From: Prevotellaceae bacterium
GTDB taxonomy: Bacteria > Bacteroidota > Bacteroidia > Bacteroidales > UBA932
Assembly (NCBI GenBank): GCA_031268055.1
Contig: JAIRXY010000094.1
Coordinates: 1 to 9,628 of the forward strand
Reading direction: 5' to 3'
DNA length: 9,628 nucleotides
Part shown: positions 6,386-9,628 of the stretch, piece by piece
Layout: each line of letters starts with the position of its first letter
Numbering within the stretch: the stretch's first letter is position 1
The notes under the pieces: model-generated
What the model saw: the letters and a program-made list of their open reading frames with translations, nothing else
Told to the model about the DNA's origin: nothing
Databases searched by the model: none
Position numbers and translations under genes: made by a program

Positions 6386-7714
6386 ATGAAAAAATTAGCC
6401 ACGCTATTCACGCTTTGTCTGCTATGCGCAGGCGCGAGCGCACAAGCCAAAAATCCCAGCCACCAATGGTTTGAGGAGGCACGCTTCGGTTTATTTGTCC
6501 ACTTTGGCACGTTTAGCGTCCTATGCGACGGCGAGTGGGTTATGCACAATAAATCGATAGACGTTCACGACTACAAGAAGCTACAGCACATCTTCAACCC
6601 GCAGCAGTTTGACGCAAAAAAGCTGGTAGGCATTGCCAAAGAAGCAGGCATGAAGTACATCACCTTCACCTCGCGCCACCACGACGGGTTTAGCAACTGG
6701 GACACCAAGCAATCCGACTGGAACATCATGCGCACGCCCTACGGCAAAGACCTCATCCGGCAGCTGGCCGACGAGTGCCACAAGGAGGGCATTAAGCTGG
6801 CGCTCTACTACTCTCTGCTGGATTGGTCGAGAGAAGATTACAGCCACACCACAGGCCGCACCGGAAAAACCACAGGCCGCACCGAGCAAAAAGATTGGAG
6901 CTCCTACATCAGCTTCATGAAAGCGCAGCTGACGGAGCTCCTCACCGGCTACGGCGAGATTGCAGGAATATGGTTTGACGGAGAATGGGACCAGCTGCCG
7001 GAGGAAAACCAAAAAGTGACGCACGAAATGTCCGCCGTAAATTGGCATTTTGACGAGATATACAGCTTGATTCACACCCTGCAACCCGCCTGCATGATTG
7101 CCAACAACCACCACCTCCCTGCCCTCCCCGGCGAGGACTATCAAGCGTTTGAAAAAGACCTGCCCGGCGAAAACACAGGAGGCGGATTCAGCGCAAACCA
7201 AAGCATTGCCGAAGCGCTGCCGCTCGAAACCTGCGAAACCATAAACCGCTCATGGGGATACCATCTCCGCGACAACAGCTTCAAATCGCCCCAGCAGCTG
7301 ATACACCTGCTGGTGAAGGCCGCCGGACACGGAGCAAACCTCCTGCTGAACATTGGCCCCATGCCCACGGGCGAAGTGGAGGACACCTGCATTGCCCGCC
7401 TAAAAGAAATGGGGCAATGGATGTCGGCCTACGGTGAGACCATATACGGCACGGAAGCAGGCGTTGTCAGGCCGCAAGCATGGGGCGCTGCTACGCGAAA
7501 GGGCAGCACGCACTACATCCACATCCTCAATAAGGAAAGCGAGCAGCTAACGCTACAATTCCCCGCCGCTGTGCTGTCGGCAAAATGGCTAAACCCGAAT
7601 GTAACCTCAAAGCTCTCGTGGAAGCAGGATAAGAAAACGGGCAGCGCAACCTTCAGCTTGGCTAACCTGCCGAGCGGCTTTGACGCCATCATAGAAGTAA
7701 AAACTAAAAAATGA
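6386..7714 (+). CDS. Secreted alpha-L-fucosidase, glycoside hydrolase family 29
   Basis: The product is 442 residues, with a signal peptide at about residues 1-20 (KK, hydrophobic core, AGASAQA), so it is exported to the periplasm or beyond. GH29 enzymes release alpha-L-fucose from glycans with retention of configuration. Visible family features are ARFGLFVHFGTFS (32-44, H39), TSRHHDGFSNWDTK (95-108), a DLIRQLADECHKEGIKLALYYS stretch, and GIWFDGEW, with D198 as the expected nucleophile. The closing GANLLLNIGPMPTGEV segment comes before a short C-terminal beta domain. I do not assign the acid/base residue; the second half has candidate glutamates around PGENTGG and ETCETINRSWGYH. A seven-residue duplication (TGRTGKT/TGRTEQK) sits before the nucleophile strand. 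No SusC/SusD genes are adjacent. The substrate (host, algal or plant fucans) cannot be told. Confidence 0.93.
   Translation: MKKLATLFTLCLLCAGASAQAKNPSHQWFEEARFGLFVHFGTFSVLCDGEWVMHNKSIDVHDYKKLQHIFNPQQFDAKKLVGIAKEAGMKYITFTSRHHDGFSNWDTKQSDWNIMRTPYGKDLIRQLADECHKEGIKLALYYSLLDWSREDYSHTTGRTGKTTGRTEQKDWSSYISFMKAQLTELLTGYGEIAGIWFDGEWDQLPEENQKVTHEMSAVNWHFDEIYSLIHTLQPACMIANNHHLPALPGEDYQAFEKDLPGENTGGGFSANQSIAEALPLETCETINRSWGYHLRDNSFKSPQQLIHLLVKAAGHGANLLLNIGPMPTGEVEDTCIARLKEMGQWMSAYGETIYGTEAGVVRPQAWGAATRKGSTHYIHILNKESEQLTLQFPAAVLSAKWLNPNVTSKLSWKQDKKTGSATFSLANLPSGFDAIIEVKTKK
6848..6884 (+). repeat. 16-bp direct repeat in the fucosidase gene (21-bp period)
   Basis: ACCACAGGCCGCACCG occurs perfectly at 6848-6863 and 6869-6884. 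The 21-base period equals seven codons and encodes TTGRTGK followed by TTGRTEQ. The identical third codon positions suggest a recent in-frame duplication in a surface loop. Confidence 0.9.
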
Positions 7715-7736
7715 TGCGCGCTTGCTCACTTTTTTT
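7706..7736 (+). terminator. Weak terminator candidate after the fucosidase gene
   Basis: A-tract, then TGA (the stop codon, 7712-7714) and GC (7716-7717) pair with GC (7724-7725) and TCA (7726-7728), with one bulge, followed by C and seven Ts (7730-7736). The A-tract can pair with the T-run to extend the stem. The GC core is short, so efficiency would be doubtful. Confidence 0.35.
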
Positions 7737-7785
7737 AATCCGCAAAGTTCATAACGCTTCAGAAGCAGGATTGGAATCTTGAACG

Positions 7786-8430
7786 TTGATTTTTTTGAAT
7801 CTCATACAGCCCTTTTATACGGTAGCGCTGGCGCACGGTGAGTTTCCCGTGCACAGCGCTGCTCTGCGGCTTCTGCGGAGCGCAACCGCCATTGTATGCT
7901 GCGACGGCGCGGTGGAGGCGCTGCTGCAATTCGGCATGGAGCCTACCTACATCGTAGGGGATTTGGACAGCATTTCGCCAATGCTGAAAAAGCGCTTTGC
8001 CGACAGGCTGCACCACGAGGCCGATCAGGAGAGCAACGACCTTACAAAATCTATAAATTTTTGCAGGCGCAAGGGATACAACAAAATTACCATTCTTGGG
8101 GCAACCGGCAAAAGGGAAGATCATACGCTGGGCAACATATCGCTCATGGCCGACTATGCAAGGGAGGTAGATGTACAAATGCTAACGAACCACGGCGTGC
8201 TGAGCGTAGCCAGCAGCAGCTCAACCTTTGAGAGCTTTGCCGGACAGCAGGCGTCAATATTCTGCCTGTCGCCGAGCGCCAAGATTACCACCAAGGGGCT
8301 AAAGTACCCAATTACCGACCGCCCTCTGCCCTCGTGGTGGATGGGCACGCTGAACGAATCGCTGGGAAGCTCGTTTTCCGTACAGTTTTCGGAAGGCAGC
8401 GTGCTGGTGTTCAGAGCATACCCCGATTAG
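7786..8430 (+). CDS. thiN: Thiamine diphosphokinase (thiamine pyrophosphokinase)
   Basis: The product is 214 residues, normal for the bacterial enzyme that transfers pyrophosphate from ATP to thiamine to give the cofactor ThDP in the cytoplasm. Motifs in order are CCDGAVEALL (38-47), IVGDLDSI (56-63, acidic Mg/ATP site), ESNDLTK (82-88) and LGATGKREDHTLGN (104-117). The C-terminal beta domain contains TKGLKYPI and GTLNESLGSSFSV, where thiamine binds. The start must be non-ATG: an in-frame TGA lies at 7780-7782, and the first ATG (residue 51) would delete the first acidic motif. TTG at 7786 is the first choice; TTG at 7795, giving a product three residues shorter, is equally plausible. No other thiamine genes are nearby. 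Its stop lies 2 bases from the stop of the convergent DUF4249 gene. Confidence 0.92.
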   Translation: MIFLNLIQPFYTVALAHGEFPVHSAALRLLRSATAIVCCDGAVEALLQFGMEPTYIVGDLDSISPMLKKRFADRLHHEADQESNDLTKSINFCRRKGYNKITILGATGKREDHTLGNISLMADYAREVDVQMLTNHGVLSVASSSSTFESFAGQQASIFCLSPSAKITTKGLKYPITDRPLPSWWMGTLNESLGSSFSVQFSEGSVLVFRAYPD

Positions 8431-8432
8431 GC

Positions 8433-9578
8433 TTAGCGTTGTCGGTTACCGCGCATCCACTTTTCGTTGCCGGCAATATCCCAAAATTCGTTGTAGCTTT
8501 TCATCTCGAACTCAGAAATACCTCCAGCTGCATTTTTCGCCCGAAATCCTTTGATGCGAGCGTCAACGCTTGTTATCTTAAAGTACGGCCCTTTTAGGGG
8601 GCCGTTGAGGTAGGTAGCAGTACCCTCGTCCTGAATGGCAATACGCAGGGTAGTATCGCGCATGTTAAACCACACGTGGTCGCCGTCCAGCGTTTTGGTG
8701 TTCATTGGCAGCACAAGGTGGGTAGGCGCGCCGCTGGCGTAAAGCCCAAAGCACCCCATCACGTTAGCGCCATTAATGTTGGATTCTACGTTGGCCGGCG
8801 CTCCGCCAAACATGGGGTTGGCGCTGCCGTTGCTCTCCCTCTTTGCCGACGAAATGTAGCGCGCCAGCGCTGCGCTTATGCTGTTCACCCTAACGCTCAC
8901 GGTATCAAAGGGGCAGTAAAAAACGGTGTCGGTCTGCCCGTCCAGAAAAAATCCGCCGCGAGTAATTGTGCAAATGCTTGGCGCCGGAACAAGGTTGGTA
9001 AAGCCATGCGGCACGCTGCCCACGGTGTACTGCGCCAAGTTTTCCGACCGCTGCTTGCCGTGGTAAAGCTGGGTAATGCGAATGTCATTGTCGTTGACGC
9101 TTTCGCGCAGAATGAGGGCAGACACAATAAATGGGGGCACATATCTGGAGGTGTCGCTATCCATGTTGATAGGGGTAATCCGCGTGCTCAGCACCGACAT
9201 GGCGTGAGGTGCAACGTCCTCTGCCCAAAATTCCTCGTCCGCGCCGTCGCCGTTCATATCGTAGAGTACGCGAAGCCGGTAGCGGTTGCCCGGAACAATA
9301 AAAAAATTGCTCCGCGTAGCGTAAGTACCCGTTCCGGGGTCAAGCAGGGTGAGCTGCTCATCGTTTATCCACACCTTTGCCCCGGATACGGTTGGGCAGG
9401 TATCCCCGCCAAAAAAGTTAGTCGACTGAGTAATGGTCACCACCTGCTGCATCGTATCGGTAGTCAGCATAGCCACTACTATTAGCTTTGGGTTTTGGCT
9501 ATTCGTATCAATAGTAATACGCTCTACGCACGAGCACGCAAGCAACGCCGCGCAAAAACAAAAAATAGTAGCTCTCAA
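8433..9578 (-). CDS. DUF4249 family lipoprotein
   Basis: A 381-residue exported lipoprotein. The N-terminus MRATIFCFCAALLAC has a short hydrophobic core and the lipobox LLAC, with C15 as the lipidation site. No acidic surface-export signal follows directly (CSCVER). The family pattern is clear: CVERITIDTNSQNPKLIVVAML, then VVTITQSTNFF and SGAKVWINDE, with PGNRYRLRV further on. NVESNINGANVMGCFGLYAS lies near the C-terminus, as is usual. DUF4249 proteins are Bacteroidota lipoproteins, predicted to be beta-rich, usually encoded just downstream of a TonB-dependent receptor. That would lie beyond the right edge if present. Their function is not established. The start is uncertain: TTG at 9578 gives the best signal peptide, but the frame is open to the window edge with no ATG, and an ATT at 9581 precedes it. 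Confidence 0.82.
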   Translation of the reverse strand: MRATIFCFCAALLACSCVERITIDTNSQNPKLIVVAMLTTDTMQQVVTITQSTNFFGGDTCPTVSGAKVWINDEQLTLLDPGTGTYATRSNFFIVPGNRYRLRVLYDMNGDGADEEFWAEDVAPHAMSVLSTRITPINMDSDTSRYVPPFIVSALILRESVNDNDIRITQLYHGKQRSENLAQYTVGSVPHGFTNLVPAPSICTITRGGFFLDGQTDTVFYCPFDTVSVRVNSISAALARYISSAKRESNGSANPMFGGAPANVESNINGANVMGCFGLYASGAPTHLVLPMNTKTLDGDHVWFNMRDTTLRIAIQDEGTATYLNGPLKGPYFKITSVDARIKGFRAKNAAGGISEFEMKSYNEFWDIAGNEKWMRGNRQR

Positions 9579-9590
9579 AATTTTATCGAG

Positions 9591-9624
9591 ATTTTGAATT
9601 AATTGAAATTTTGAATTTTGAATT
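9591..9624 (+). repeat. AATTTTG-type intergenic repeat upstream of the DUF4249 gene
   Basis: ATTTTGAATT at 9591-9600, AATTGAAATTTTG at 9601-9613 and AATTTTGAATT at 9614-9624 form an irregular AATTTTG array like the one at 5393-5443. Because it is intergenic-type sequence, it argues that the DUF4249 start lies after it (toward lower coordinates) rather than beyond the window edge. Confidence 0.6.
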
Positions 9625-9628
9625 GGCT

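Noticed and set aside
6581..7201. A 206-codon minus-strand open frame opposite the fucosidase
   Set aside because: It lies inside a well-supported GH29 gene, its composition is that of a complementary-strand shadow, and it shows no motif.
8585..8605. A perfect 7-bp inverted repeat ACGGCCC/GGGCCGT considered as a thiN terminator
   Set aside because: It lies in DUF4249 coding sequence (the NGPLKGP segment), no T-tract follows on the plus strand, and it is 155 bases past the thiN stop.
8676..9485. A 269-codon plus-strand open frame opposite the DUF4249 gene
   Set aside because: It has an odd Lys/Arg/His/Val-rich composition and no recognisable domain. The minus-strand lipoprotein explains the region.

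Overview
The window looks like a chromosomal segment of a member of the Bacteroidota. Two promoters match the phylum's distinctive consensus exactly (TTTG, 19 bases, TAnnTTTG). Ribosome binding sites are weak or absent. The proteins include families typical of the phylum: a DUF4249 lipoprotein, a BlaI/M56 pair with TonB-plug-like repeats, an LTA-synthase-like sulfatase and a GH29 fucosidase. Genus or order cannot be read from this.

Layout from left to right. On the minus strand are the N-terminal 151 residues of an LTA-synthase/phosphoglycerol-transferase-like membrane protein (cut by the window edge), then rpsT and tRNA-Glu(UUC), probably transcribed together from a consensus promoter at 1094-1124. 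The 456-698 gap holds no convincing gene. The 387-base gap from 1073 to 1459 is divergent. It contains the tRNA promoter, three hairpins of unknown purpose (1147-1348), and the promoter plus twin operator-like boxes of the next unit. On the plus strand follow a BlaI-type repressor and, 11 bases later, an M56 (BlaR1-like) membrane metallopeptidase whose C-terminal sensor is replaced by two TonB-plug-like repeats. A strong terminator closes this operon at 3295-3325. Then come an ABC-F ATPase (TTG start), a repeat-rich spacer, an RlmB-type 23S rRNA 2'-O-methyltransferase, a secreted GH29 alpha-L-fucosidase and thiamine diphosphokinase (TTG start). A DUF4249 lipoprotein on the minus strand converges on the last of these with only 2 bases between stop codons.

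The genes do not form one pathway. Translation and housekeeping genes (rpsT, tRNA-Glu, ABC-F, rlmB, thiN) are interspersed with envelope and nutrient-acquisition genes (LTA synthase-like, fucosidase, DUF4249). The only recognisable regulatory circuit is the BlaI/M56 operon: a repressor that probably binds its own promoter and a membrane protease that probably relieves it by proteolysis. No beta-lactamase gene is visible, so its signal and wider targets are unknown.

I see no phage, transposase, CRISPR array or defence island. The best candidates for something little described are the M56 protein with its altered sensor and the structured segment upstream of its operon.
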